From: Candidatus Formimonas warabiya
GTDB lineage: Bacteria; Bacillota; Dehalobacteriia; Dehalobacteriales; Dehalobacteriaceae
Assembly: GCF_002777255.1 (NCBI RefSeq)
Contig: NZ_CP017634.1
Span: 4,042,903 to 4,106,902 of the forward strand
DNA length: 64,000 bases
Direction of reading: 5' to 3'
The notes under the pieces were generated by a model. It worked only from the letters and a program-made list of their open reading frames with translations. It did no database searches and had not been told where the DNA came from. Of the stretch, positions 44,327 through 53,713 are shown piece by piece. The stretch's first letter is position 1. Each line of letters begins with the position of its first letter. The position numbers were made by a program, and so were the translations under genes.

Positions 44327-44371
44327 TAAAGCGTCACTTGCTGGCTGATAAGCCGGCAAGTGACGCTTTTA
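44327..44371. terminator. Terminator after the hydantoinase-like gene
   Basis: AAAGCGTCACTTGCTGGCT pairs with AGCCGGCAAGTGACGCTTT (one G-U) around a GATA loop. It is followed by only four T residues. A smaller hairpin (TGCACT/AGTGCA) lies at 44285-44303. Confidence 0.75.
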
Positions 44372-44506
44372 AGTATCAGGTATTTCAGGTATACTTAAAA
44401 ATTTCTTCAAAATGAAATATAATAAATGCAACAACACTTATCCGAAAGACAAAATGAATTATATGAGCAGGAATAATTCATATTTCACAGGAAAGGAGAC
44501 CGGAAA

Positions 44507-47134
44507 TTGTTAAGAGCCAAGCTTCATGCACCTGCCCTAAACAAAAATATCGTCAGCAGGGAAAATCTTCTGACAAAGCTCCAGCATGCGCAGGAATGCA
44601 AGCTGATGCTGATTACGGCGCCTGCAGGCTACGGCAAGACCACCGCCGTCCTTGACTGGCTGGGCAAATGCGGCCTGCCCTATGCCTGGCTGTCGTTGGA
44701 TGCTCAGGACAACGACCCTGTGAGGTTCTGGCAATATGTCTGTGCCTCCCTGGAAGGTATTGCACCCGGGGTCAGCAAAGACACGGAATATGTTTTCTCT
44801 TCCCGGGAACTGATGAAAGCCAATATCCATATCAATATCCTGATCGACCGCCTGGCGGGGGGGCCATCCGACTTCCTGCTTGTGCTGGACGATCTCCATC
44901 TGGTCCGCGATCCGTCTGTCCTGGCGGGCCTGTCCTATCTGATCGACTATCTGCCTGCAAAAATGCACCTGGTTCTCATCAGCCGGACAGAACCCGAACT
45001 TGACCTAGCCAGGCACAGAATCAAGTGGCAGGCACAGCGGCTGGAGGAAGAAGACCTGCGTTTCGGGAAGGAAGAAATCTCCCGCTTTTATCAGGCAAGG
45101 GGTTACCATCTTCCCGAGGATGACGTGAAAAGGGTGGAGAGCTATACGGAAGGATGGGCCGCGGCGATGGTCGCCGTCGCCATGTCCATGGAGAATGACA
45201 GCGGAAGCAATAACGCCATTGCAGCTCTCACACGGTCCAGCCGGGATATCGAGCAATATCTCAAGGACGAAGTGATCGGTACATGGAGGCTTGAAAAACG
45301 GTCCTTTGCCATGAAAACCTGTATTCTGGATACGCTTTCCGAAGCCCTGTGCGATGCCGTTACGGGAGACAGCAACGGCGGCAGAGTACTCAGGGAAATC
45401 AGTGAAGGAAGCGGGTTCCTGATTGCTTTGGATGAGCAAAAACAGGAGTACAGATACCACTACCTGTTTCAGAGCTTTCTTCATAAGCTGCTTTTAGAAA
45501 TGGCTCCTGAAGAAGTTGCCCTTCTGCATGAAAAGGCAGGCATGTGGTTCCGGAAACAGGGCCTGCTGCCGGAGGCCGTGGAACACTTTCTAAGCGGCGG
45601 CGTTTACCGGGAAGCCTTTGAATTGATTGAACACCAGATGGACTACTTAATCAATAAAAATGACTTCGGCAGGTTGCTGTCCTGGATCGAACGCTTACCG
45701 GCCGAATACCGTGACAACAGCTTCAAGAGCGCTGTTATTTATGCGTTGTATTATGCGGAAATAGGCCGGTATGATTTGTCGCGGCAGTGGATTTCGAGGA
45801 TGAATATCCTCAAAGACGATTGCCAATATGCCTCAGGGCCAGAGTGGAGCGGTTACAGCCGTACGGTATGCACGATGGTTGAGGCCAACCTTCTCGTCCG
45901 TGAAGGCAATATAGCGTTTGTTTCCCTGCTTTTTTCAGCGGCCGAGACAGCGGGAGGCAGATATTACAAAATTCCGGAATACAATGATTTCAACACGGCA
46001 GATATTTACTTTTACCGTTGCCCCATCAATATGGTGACTGGTCTGTTCAAAGAAGCTCCCGATCAATATGGCAGGATCATCGAAAGCTACCGGGGGATGA
46101 TAACAATAAATCCCGGCTACGCGCCCCTGGGCATCGGAGAATACCTGTACGAAAGCAATCGGCTGGAGGAAGCCCTGCCCTATCTGCTTTGTGCGCTGGA
46201 CGAAGCACAGGGCGCGGGTTGCCCGGGCGCTCTTGTTCCCGCCATGGTGGACATCGCCCGGATCAAAAGGGCCCGGGGCGACATGTCGGGTGCCTTTGCC
46301 GTTCTCGAGGAATGTGAAAAACAACTCCAAAGCATCGGCAAGACGCACTGGCTGTATTTGCTGGACGCCTTCCGGTGCAGATTGTATATGGATATTGGAA
46401 ACACGGATAAGGTGCGGGAATGGTTTTCCTCCGGCAAACTCAATATATTCACAGAGCCTAATAGAATCAAGGAATTTGAATTGATTACCTATGCAAGAGT
46501 TCTCATATCATTGAACCGCATGCAGGATGCGCAGCTTCTTCTGCAAAGGCTCCTTGCGTTCACCGCAGACAGCAAAAGGCTCCACAGCCGGGTGGAGGTG
46601 CTGAATATTCTTGCCTTGCTTTCTTTCAGGGATCATCATACGCGTATTGCTTTAAGGTATATGGACGAATCCCTTGCCATCGGCATGAAGGAGGGGTACT
46701 TAAGAAGCTATTTGGATGAACTCTCCCCCATGGCTCAAATACTCCGGGCTTACATAAAATCGAGGAGAAAGCAATCGGAAGATCATTTCCCGAAAGAGCG
46801 GAAGGTATTTGCCGTAAACCTGCTCAAACAGATGCACGGCACTCTGCTGCAAACCCTGAAGGCGCATAACAAGGTTGCCGAGGAAATAAATGAGGGAATT
46901 ATTAGGCAGCTTACGGCACAGGAGAAAAAAGTGCTGGAACTGATACTGAATGCCGATACGAACGAAAAAATCTGCGAAAAGTTAGGCATCAGCCTCCGGA
47001 CCGTCAAGACACATACCGGAAACATATACGCCAAGCTGGGCGTAAAAAACCGGGTGCAGTGCATCCGGGTGGTTCAGGAAATAGGATGGCCGGAACAGCC
47101 GAAGGATTCCGAGGAATTTATATCAGATAAATAA
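44507..47134 (+). CDS. MalT-type LuxR-family transcriptional regulator
   Basis: An 875-residue STAND ATPase regulator. Order: nucleotide-binding domain with P-loop APAGYGKTT (about residues 37-45) and LLVLDDLH (Walker B), a winged-helix region, a long TPR-like superhelical sensor domain (about 330-760), and a C-terminal LuxR helix-turn-helix (about 801-860: LTAQEKKVLELI, SLRTVKTHTGNIYAKLGV). MalT-like proteins activate genes when an inducer, often a sugar, binds the sensor domain. The gene directly downstream encodes a very large surface protein and is a natural target. The start is TTG 44507 after AAAGGAGA. Base composition looks GC-richer than the neighbouring backbone, hinting at acquisition together with the next gene. 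Confidence 0.9.
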   Translation: MLRAKLHAPALNKNIVSRENLLTKLQHAQECKLMLITAPAGYGKTTAVLDWLGKCGLPYAWLSLDAQDNDPVRFWQYVCASLEGIAPGVSKDTEYVFSSRELMKANIHINILIDRLAGGPSDFLLVLDDLHLVRDPSVLAGLSYLIDYLPAKMHLVLISRTEPELDLARHRIKWQAQRLEEEDLRFGKEEISRFYQARGYHLPEDDVKRVESYTEGWAAAMVAVAMSMENDSGSNNAIAALTRSSRDIEQYLKDEVIGTWRLEKRSFAMKTCILDTLSEALCDAVTGDSNGGRVLREISEGSGFLIALDEQKQEYRYHYLFQSFLHKLLLEMAPEEVALLHEKAGMWFRKQGLLPEAVEHFLSGGVYREAFELIEHQMDYLINKNDFGRLLSWIERLPAEYRDNSFKSAVIYALYYAEIGRYDLSRQWISRMNILKDDCQYASGPEWSGYSRTVCTMVEANLLVREGNIAFVSLLFSAAETAGGRYYKIPEYNDFNTADIYFYRCPINMVTGLFKEAPDQYGRIIESYRGMITINPGYAPLGIGEYLYESNRLEEALPYLLCALDEAQGAGCPGALVPAMVDIARIKRARGDMSGAFAVLEECEKQLQSIGKTHWLYLLDAFRCRLYMDIGNTDKVREWFSSGKLNIFTEPNRIKEFELITYARVLISLNRMQDAQLLLQRLLAFTADSKRLHSRVEVLNILALLSFRDHHTRIALRYMDESLAIGMKEGYLRSYLDELSPMAQILRAYIKSRRKQSEDHFPKERKVFAVNLLKQMHGTLLQTLKAHNKVAEEINEGIIRQLTAQEKKVLELILNADTNEKICEKLGISLRTVKTHTGNIYAKLGVKNRVQCIRVVQEIGWPEQPKDSEEFISDK

Positions 47135-47356
47135 AATTTGCGGGGCTTTTTTTACCCCCCATCGTCCTGTCTTGATCAAAGATATGTGCATAACCTGCAT
47201 GTATCTTTTTTGTTTTGCCGTACTCAGGTACGATGTAGGACTGTATCTTTTGTGTTATTTTAATAAATGAGAAAAATTGGTTTTTGTCAGGGGATAGGAC
47301 CAAAAGCTAACATACGCTGTTTATCTATATACATTATTTAATTTAGGGGTGAAAAG

Positions 47357-50300
47357 ATGATAAAAAAATTGAACAGACCATTTTCCTCATTATTGTCCGT
47401 GCTGCTGTTTCTGGCGCTGATCCTGACGCTGGTACCGGCGGCGGGGCAAACAGCAGGCGAAACAGGCACAACCGGAATATGGAAGTGGAAGGTGCTCGAT
47501 GACGGCACGCTGAGCATAACCGGTTGCACCGCGCCGTCCGGCGACCTGACGCTTCCGGATTCGTTCATGATCGGTTCCAGCCCGGTGCCCGTAACGAGGA
47601 TAGAAAATAACGCCTTTAAGCCGAGTAACCCTATTTTCTTCCCCTCCGCAATTAAAACCTTTGCCATGCCTGACACCGTGACGAGCGTGGGAGACAGTGC
47701 TTTCTCCGGATGCAGCAAGCTGACGTCCGTGACGCTCTCTCAAAACCTCCGGAATATCGAGGCTTCTGCGTTCTACAATTGCGGGTCCCTCACCGAAGTC
47801 ATCATACCAGATTCGGTGGAAAGCATCGGCAGCGCCGCTTTTTCCAACTGCGGAAGTCTGGTCAGTGTGACGCTGCCGAAAAACGCCGCCTTTACCGCCA
47901 TACCGGAGAAACTTTTTTCAGGAGACGGCAAGCTGAAAACGACGAATATGGCGTCTTTAACGCATCTTGAATCCATTGGAAGCCAGGCCTTTTTCGACTC
48001 AGGTATTGAAAGCATGACGATTCCCAATTCGGTCACCTCCATTGGCGACAGAGCTTTTGAGGCCTGCCGGGCTCTTGAGAGCGTCACGCTGCCGGAGAAC
48101 GCCGCCTTTACCGCCATACCGGACCATCTGTTCGGTGAATGCGAAGCACTTCAAAGCCTCATGATTCCCGAAAGCGTGACTTCCATCGGCGCGGATGCGC
48201 TGAATGGCTGCTACGCGCTGGCCGCAATCACCGTTGACGAGGATAACACGGTGTTTTCCAGCAAGGACGGCGTGCTCTATAACGCCGACAAAACGACCCT
48301 GGTCTGTCACCCCGCCGGGCGGTCGGGAGGGCTTGACATCCCGGACAGTGTCACGGAAATCGGCGATTACGCGTTTCTTGATTCCGCTCATCTGACCGAC
48401 GTCATGATTCCGGACGGGGTCAGGATTATCGGCGAAGGTGCGTTTTTCAACTGTATCAATACGGTGTTTGAAGAGCCTGTTATTCCGGATAGCGTGACAA
48501 GTATCGGCGCCTACGCCTTTGAATCTTGCTGCAGATTAGGGGAAATCACCATCCCGGAAGGAATTGCAGCCATCGGCGCATATACTTTTTATGGTTGTAC
48601 AGACCTGTCAGAAATAGCTCTGCCTGAAAGCTTGACCAGTATTGGTGAAGGTGCGTTCATGGCTTGTGATGGCCTGGGTGACGTGACTATTCCGGAAGAG
48701 GTAACAAGCCTTGGCGCTAACGCCTTCTCGTTTTGCACCGGCCTGGGCGACGTGATCATTCCGGCAAAGGTAACAAGTATCGGCGCTAACGCCTTCTGGT
48801 TTTGCACCGGCCTGAGGAAGGCGGTTATCCTTGGCAGCGGCACGTCTTTTGGGAGCGACGTCTTTAAGGACACAGCCCTGTCAGTGAGCGGCATCTACGG
48901 CTTTGCCGGTTCTACGGCGCAAACCTTTGCGTCTGCCAACAGTTTCACCTTCCACCTCCTGTATACCGTCTCCTTTGACAGCGGATCAGGTTCAGTGGTG
49001 GACGACGTTTACGCCGCAGAGGGAGAAAAGATTGCAGAACCCACAGATCCCACACGCTCCGATTACAATTTCGGCGGCTGGTATAAAGATGCGGCTTACA
49101 CAGACGATTGGGATTTTGGCAATGACACAGTGTCGGGCGACATGACCCTGCATGCCAGGTGGGTGCCTGTGCCCTCCAGTGCCACCATCGACCCGACAAC
49201 AGGCAGCTTTGATAAAAACCCTGCCAATCAGGCAAATGTTCAAACCACTATTACATGGAACGATGCCGGTTCTGTTACGGATGTCAAGGCCGGGGCTAAC
49301 TCCATTGGCGCAGGAAACTATAGTGTATCAGGCGTATCAGGCAACACCCTGAGCATTAACAAGGGGTATCTTGCAACACAATCTACCGGCATCCTGGTCC
49401 TGACGGTCGAATTTGATGCGGGCGATGCGGCAACCTTAACCATAGAAATCTCAGACACAACGCCGGAACCGGTGGACAGTGCCACCATCGACCCGACAAC
49501 AGGCAGCTTTGATAAAAACCCTGCCAATCAGGCAAATGTTCAAACCACTATTACATGGAACGACGCCGGTTCTGTTACGGATGTCAAGGCCGGAGCTAAC
49601 TCCATCGGCCTAGGAAACTACAGTGTATCAGTCAACACCCTGAGCATCGAAAAGGGGTATCTGGCAACACAATCCACCGACAGCCTGGTCTTGACCGTTG
49701 AGTTTGATATTGGCGATCCTGCTACGCTGACTGTTGCCATCAGGGACACGACGCCCCCAAGCATCAGTCCCTCCGAAAGAAATTTTGACTTGAGCAGCCC
49801 TGCCGATATGGACACTGTAATTACCTGGAACAGTGCGCAGTCAGTTACGGAGGTGGTCTACGGTTCGGATACTTTGACAACACCCGGTGATTATACTGTC
49901 ACCGGAAGCGCTTTGACCATTAAGGCTGATTATCTGTCTGCTCAAGGCTTTTCCGAAGGAGATGCGGCAGAATTTGAGATTGGTTTTGACACCGGCGATA
50001 CCGCAGTTCTGACGGTATATGTCGTGAACAGTTATGTTCCCAGCAGCAACGCCGATTTGAGTGACCTAACGGTGGACGGCAGCACAGTAAGCGGTTTTGA
50101 TCCGGACGTCACATCGTATGAAGTGGAGCTGCCCTACGGCACCCAGCCAGGCAGCGCAGCGGCGACGGTAAGCGCAACTGCTGACCCGTACGCCACTGTA
50201 GACATCACACAGGCTGTAACCCTGCCCGGCAGTGCAACCGTGGAGGTAACTGCCGAGGATAATATAACCACAAAAACTTATACCATTGACTTCACCCTGG

Positions 50301-52264
50301 AAGCAGCGCCGAATATACCTGTAACAGGTATTACCGTGGCAGGCACAGGCGGAGCGACCAGCGTGGAGGTTGGCGATACCTTGCAAATGCTGGTAACCAT
50401 AGTGCCGAATAACGCTACCAATCAGGATGTCGCCTGGAGCATTGCAAACGGAAGCGGCGCGGATATCAGCGTAAGCGGAGTGCTCGAAGCAAATGCCGCA
50501 GGCGCGGTTACCGTCCGCGCAACCGCACAGGATGGCTCTGGCGTGTATGGGGAAAAGGAAATTACCATCACAAGCTCAGCGCCCGGCACCCACAGCATTA
50601 CCGTCCAGAACGACGGAAACGGCACAGGCAGCGCCAACCCGGCCTCGGCGGCACAGGGTACAACCATAGCCTTGAACGCTGCGGCAAACAGCGGCTACCA
50701 CTTCAAGGAGTGGCAGGTCATCAGCCCCGCAAGCCTCACCATCACCGGAAATACTTTTACCATGCCGGATGAAGCGGTGACTGTGCGGGCCATCTTTGAG
50801 GCAGACGCAGTAACGAACTACACTGTTACCTTTACCAGCAGCGGCTCGGTATATGCCACCAAAACAGTTCAGGCTGGTGCAAGCATCGGCACCGCCGACT
50901 GGCCGACCGATCCGGCGAGATCCGGCTATAGCTTCGGCGGCTGGTACACGGGAGAAAACGGCACGGGCAGTGCGTTTACCTCCGCAACAGCGGTAACCGC
51001 AACGATCACTGTATACGCAAAATGGACAGCTAACAGCAGCGGCCCCAGCGGCGGTGGCGGAGGAAGCAGCACTCCTTCTGCACAAAATGCCCATGCGGAA
51101 GTGTCGGTAGACGGCACAACCTCAATAACCGTGCCGGTTAATATTGATGCGGGTTCAAACAGTGCGGCTGTTAACCTAGGCGGTGAGCAAGGAGATCCCA
51201 TCGCAGGCGGTGGAGCCCTGTCCATCACCATCCCTGCCATCCCCGATGTAAACAGCTATACCCTGGGCATCCCGGCTGATTACCTGTCCAGCACGGGCGG
51301 TGAAGGTACGCTGACATTTCATACCGATGCAGGCAGCATGACCCTTCCTTCAAACATGCTGACAGGTGTTTCGGGAGCAGGGGGAAATAAAGCGGAGATC
51401 ACCATCAGCGAGGGCGATAAATCCGGTCTGCCGGATGACGTAAAAGCAGCCGTAGGCGACAGACCGTTGATACAACTGGCAGTGATCATAGACGGAAATC
51501 AGACCGAGTGGAACAATCCCGACGCTCCGGTGATGGTATCCATACCCTATACACCGACAGCCGCAGAGCTTGCTAATCCTGAAAGTATTGTCGTCTGGTA
51601 TATCACCGGCAGCGGCGACCCAGTCTCCGTACCAAACGGACATTATGACCCGGTAACCGGCACTGTAACCTTTACTACCACCCATTTCAGCTACTACGCG
51701 GTGGGCTACAACAAGGTGGGCTTCAACGATGTGGCTGCAACGGCGTGGTATCATAAGGCGGTAGGTTTTATCGCGGCAAGAGGTATAACCGGCGGCACGG
51801 GAAGCAGCAATTACAACCCGGACGCAAAGCTTAAGCGCGGTGATTTCCTCGTATTGCTGATGAAGTCCTATGATATAGCGCCGGACGCAAATCCTGCAGA
51901 AAACTTCTCCGACGCGGGTGATACATACTATACCGGCTATCTGGCGGCAGCAAAACGGCTTGGCATATCCGGCGGCGTAGGAAACAATAGGTACGTTCCG
52001 GAAAGGGAGATCTCCCGTCAGGAGATGTTCACTTTGCTGTATAACGCCTTAAAGGTGATAAATCAATTGCCCCAGGGTGATTCCGGCAAGCCACTCTCCG
52101 GGTTTAGCGATGCTGGACAGATCGAATCCTGGGCAATGGATGCCATGACGCTGCTGGTGGGAACAGGGGCCATCGGTGGAAACGCTGGAAAGCTCACGCC
52201 GACGAGTACGACCACCAGAGCTGAAATGGCGCAGGTACTTTATAATCTGCTGTTAAAGAAGTAG
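47357..52264 (+). CDS. Large BspA-like leucine-rich-repeat surface protein with SLH domains
   Basis: A 1635-residue exported protein. Signal peptide (about residues 1-33); BspA/LRR_5 repeats (about 78-510, many IPDSVTSIGxxAFxxC units); an InlB/Flg_new repeat (about 535-605); two near-identical CBM_X2-like beta domains (about 608-707 and 708-800) and a third, diverged one (800-895); a cadherin-like domain (about 895-985); a bacterial Ig-like domain (about 987-1070); a second Flg_new repeat (about 1153-1215); a Gly/Ser linker; and three SLH motifs (about 1454-1635). SLH domains anchor it to secondary cell wall polymer; the rest fits adhesion or polysaccharide binding. It follows the MalT-like regulator by 222 bases. 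No catalytic domain is visible. Confidence 0.93.
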   Translation: MIKKLNRPFSSLLSVLLFLALILTLVPAAGQTAGETGTTGIWKWKVLDDGTLSITGCTAPSGDLTLPDSFMIGSSPVPVTRIENNAFKPSNPIFFPSAIKTFAMPDTVTSVGDSAFSGCSKLTSVTLSQNLRNIEASAFYNCGSLTEVIIPDSVESIGSAAFSNCGSLVSVTLPKNAAFTAIPEKLFSGDGKLKTTNMASLTHLESIGSQAFFDSGIESMTIPNSVTSIGDRAFEACRALESVTLPENAAFTAIPDHLFGECEALQSLMIPESVTSIGADALNGCYALAAITVDEDNTVFSSKDGVLYNADKTTLVCHPAGRSGGLDIPDSVTEIGDYAFLDSAHLTDVMIPDGVRIIGEGAFFNCINTVFEEPVIPDSVTSIGAYAFESCCRLGEITIPEGIAAIGAYTFYGCTDLSEIALPESLTSIGEGAFMACDGLGDVTIPEEVTSLGANAFSFCTGLGDVIIPAKVTSIGANAFWFCTGLRKAVILGSGTSFGSDVFKDTALSVSGIYGFAGSTAQTFASANSFTFHLLYTVSFDSGSGSVVDDVYAAEGEKIAEPTDPTRSDYNFGGWYKDAAYTDDWDFGNDTVSGDMTLHARWVPVPSSATIDPTTGSFDKNPANQANVQTTITWNDAGSVTDVKAGANSIGAGNYSVSGVSGNTLSINKGYLATQSTGILVLTVEFDAGDAATLTIEISDTTPEPVDSATIDPTTGSFDKNPANQANVQTTITWNDAGSVTDVKAGANSIGLGNYSVSVNTLSIEKGYLATQSTDSLVLTVEFDIGDPATLTVAIRDTTPPSISPSERNFDLSSPADMDTVITWNSAQSVTEVVYGSDTLTTPGDYTVTGSALTIKADYLSAQGFSEGDAAEFEIGFDTGDTAVLTVYVVNSYVPSSNADLSDLTVDGSTVSGFDPDVTSYEVELPYGTQPGSAAATVSATADPYATVDITQAVTLPGSATVEVTAEDNITTKTYTIDFTLEAAPNIPVTGITVAGTGGATSVEVGDTLQMLVTIVPNNATNQDVAWSIANGSGADISVSGVLEANAAGAVTVRATAQDGSGVYGEKEITITSSAPGTHSITVQNDGNGTGSANPASAAQGTTIALNAAANSGYHFKEWQVISPASLTITGNTFTMPDEAVTVRAIFEADAVTNYTVTFTSSGSVYATKTVQAGASIGTADWPTDPARSGYSFGGWYTGENGTGSAFTSATAVTATITVYAKWTANSSGPSGGGGGSSTPSAQNAHAEVSVDGTTSITVPVNIDAGSNSAAVNLGGEQGDPIAGGGALSITIPAIPDVNSYTLGIPADYLSSTGGEGTLTFHTDAGSMTLPSNMLTGVSGAGGNKAEITISEGDKSGLPDDVKAAVGDRPLIQLAVIIDGNQTEWNNPDAPVMVSIPYTPTAAELANPESIVVWYITGSGDPVSVPNGHYDPVTGTVTFTTTHFSYYAVGYNKVGFNDVAATAWYHKAVGFIAARGITGGTGSSNYNPDAKLKRGDFLVLLMKSYDIAPDANPAENFSDAGDTYYTGYLAAAKRLGISGGVGNNRYVPEREISRQEMFTLLYNALKVINQLPQGDSGKPLSGFSDAGQIESWAMDAMTLLVGTGAIGGNAGKLTPTSTTTRAEMAQVLYNLLLKK
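49178..49765 (+). repeat. Two tandem ~300-bp repeats within the surface protein gene
   Basis: The block starting at 49178 recurs at 49478, exactly 300 bases later. The first 86 bases are identical and the remainder differs by scattered substitutions and a small deletion in the second copy. Each unit encodes one CBM_X2-like domain. The near identity indicates recent duplication or ongoing gene conversion. Confidence 0.9.
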
Positions 52265-52337
52265 ACATCTTGCCGTCGGCGTTATGAGCGACTCTGAGGC
52301 GAATGAAAATAGTATAAGATAAGCAATGATTCATTTT

Positions 52338-52371
52338 TCCTTCCGGACTTCTCAGGAAGGATTATTTTTTT
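52338..52371 (+). terminator. Terminator after the surface protein gene
   Basis: TCCTTCC and GGAAGGA form a 7-bp stem with a 10-base loop and a tail of T residues. Confidence 0.85.
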
Positions 52372-52446
52372 CCACCAATGACTTGAGAAAGGAAAAAAAC
52401 AAAATCAGCCGAATTAATAACATAGTTCACCAAGGAGGGATGATCA

Positions 52447-52911
52447 ATGAGTAATATTAGAAGTACGGATGATCCTGGTGTGCGTTTTGCAAAACTAATG
52501 GCAGAACTGTATTATTTTATGGGTCAAGAGATGGTGGCCCAATTGGGGGAGGAAAAGGGAAAAGAAGCCATTCTTGCAGCTGTGCGTAAATTTGGGGAAG
52601 CCCGGGTGAAGGCCATGAAAGAAGAAGCCCGTGATCTGGGCCTGGAAGCCCATGGTACGGAAACCTATCGCAGGGTGCGGGATATGCCGGGAACCGGATG
52701 GAAGACCAACCCGGAAAATCCTTTGGAAATTACTTATTGTCCCATGTGTGAGGCCTGGGAGCAATTTGGGAGCGCAGGTCGGGAACTGGGTTACCTGTAC
52801 TGCCAAATTGATCATGTTTTATACGGCGGGTTCGGAGTCCGGATGGAACGGCCCTTGTGCCGGGCAAAAGGTGACGGGGCCTGTCTTTTCCTCCTGAACG
52901 AAAAAGGATAA
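52447..52911 (+). CDS. L-2-amino-thiazoline-4-carboxylic acid hydrolase-like protein
   Basis: A 154-residue protein resembling the ATC_hydrolase family, recognisable by YCPMCEAWEQFG, LGYLYCQIDHVLYGGFG and the closing CRAKGDGACLF. The name comes from a Pseudomonas enzyme in L-cysteine synthesis from thiazoline carboxylate; most members are uncharacterised and their substrate is unknown. It is a monocistronic gene between the surface-protein terminator and the convergent MtnX-like gene. The start at 52447 follows AAGGAGGGATGATCA. Confidence 0.7.
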   Translation: MSNIRSTDDPGVRFAKLMAELYYFMGQEMVAQLGEEKGKEAILAAVRKFGEARVKAMKEEARDLGLEAHGTETYRRVRDMPGTGWKTNPENPLEITYCPMCEAWEQFGSAGRELGYLYCQIDHVLYGGFGVRMERPLCRAKGDGACLFLLNEKG

Positions 52912-52949
52912 GGAAAACAGCCGTAAAATAGCCTGCCCGGGAACCGGTT

Positions 52950-53585
52950 TTAAGAATGGTTCATCCAGCCCATAACATCTGAAAAATCTTGGAACGGCAT
53001 GGCCGGGATGTGATTCTCCCGGCAATATAAGAGAAGGTTGTTTTTGGCAAAAATTAAATCAGTGGTTTGACTGGCACAAAAGTCCGAACAGCCGTCTCCA
53101 ATATAGATCGTTTGGCAATGGGGCTTCGTTAACGAGGCGATCAGGCTTTTTTTGCACGTGCCGCATTGACCGCACCGGTCATTGAGGTGGGGAAAGTTCA
53201 CGAGAAAATGGTTGTTGGTAATTGTCATCTCATTGGCGCAAATCGGCAAATGCCCCAGATGGTGTTTGCCCAGGATGTAGTTGATGTTTAAGTCGTAGCC
53301 GTCGCTGAGAATAAAAATTTCGTTTTCTTTTTCGGCGCATAAGTGAACAAAATCGCCAAAATAAGGGTCAAGCTCAACCGTGTCCAGCAGATGATAAAAA
53401 TCCTCCGCAGTGGTATCCATTAGTTTTAGCGTCTCTTGGGCACATGCGACGGTAGAAATCTTGCGCTGTTCCCATTGTTCGTTAAGTTCCTTCCACCCAT
53501 CCCGGCAAAAAGCCTGGGTAAAGTAATCGACGGTATCCTGCTTGGTAATGGTGCCGTCAAAATCGATAAAGAATATTTTTTTCAT
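52950..53585 (-). CDS. HAD-family phosphatase, MtnX-like
   Basis: A 211-residue haloacid-dehalogenase-fold phosphatase. The nucleophile is in DFDGTIT (residues about 8-14), motif II serine is in LSDGYD, and the closing GDGCSD carries the metal-binding aspartates. It resembles MtnX (2-hydroxy-3-keto-5-methylthiopentenyl-1-phosphate phosphatase) and PSPase-like proteins. A CGQCGTCKK zinc-like knuckle is in the cap region. No other methionine-salvage gene is present, so the substrate is uncertain. Confidence 0.8.
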   Translation of the reverse strand: MKKIFFIDFDGTITKQDTVDYFTQAFCRDGWKELNEQWEQRKISTVACAQETLKLMDTTAEDFYHLLDTVELDPYFGDFVHLCAEKENEIFILSDGYDLNINYILGKHHLGHLPICANEMTITNNHFLVNFPHLNDRCGQCGTCKKSLIASLTKPHCQTIYIGDGCSDFCASQTTDLIFAKNNLLLYCRENHIPAMPFQDFSDVMGWMNHS

Positions 53586-53713
53586 AACAGTGATTGTCCT
53601 TACATTTTGATTACCTTTCTGTTTTTGATTATAGTGGATGAAAACAAATCATGTCAATCAGTCCATTTCATTTCACAATTTGACAGGCGGAAAAGAAAGG
53701 GGGGAACCCCGTG

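Noticed and set aside
47135..47356. A terminator or promoter between the MalT-like regulator and the surface protein gene
   Set aside because: GGGG and CCCC runs around a T stretch (about 47143-47160) could pair, but the stem is short, and no convincing -35/-10 pair was found; nothing here is firm enough to list.
49178..49765. Repeat considered as a CRISPR or mobile element
   Set aside because: There are only two 300-bp units, in frame within one protein and each encoding a domain. No CRISPR array is present anywhere in the window.
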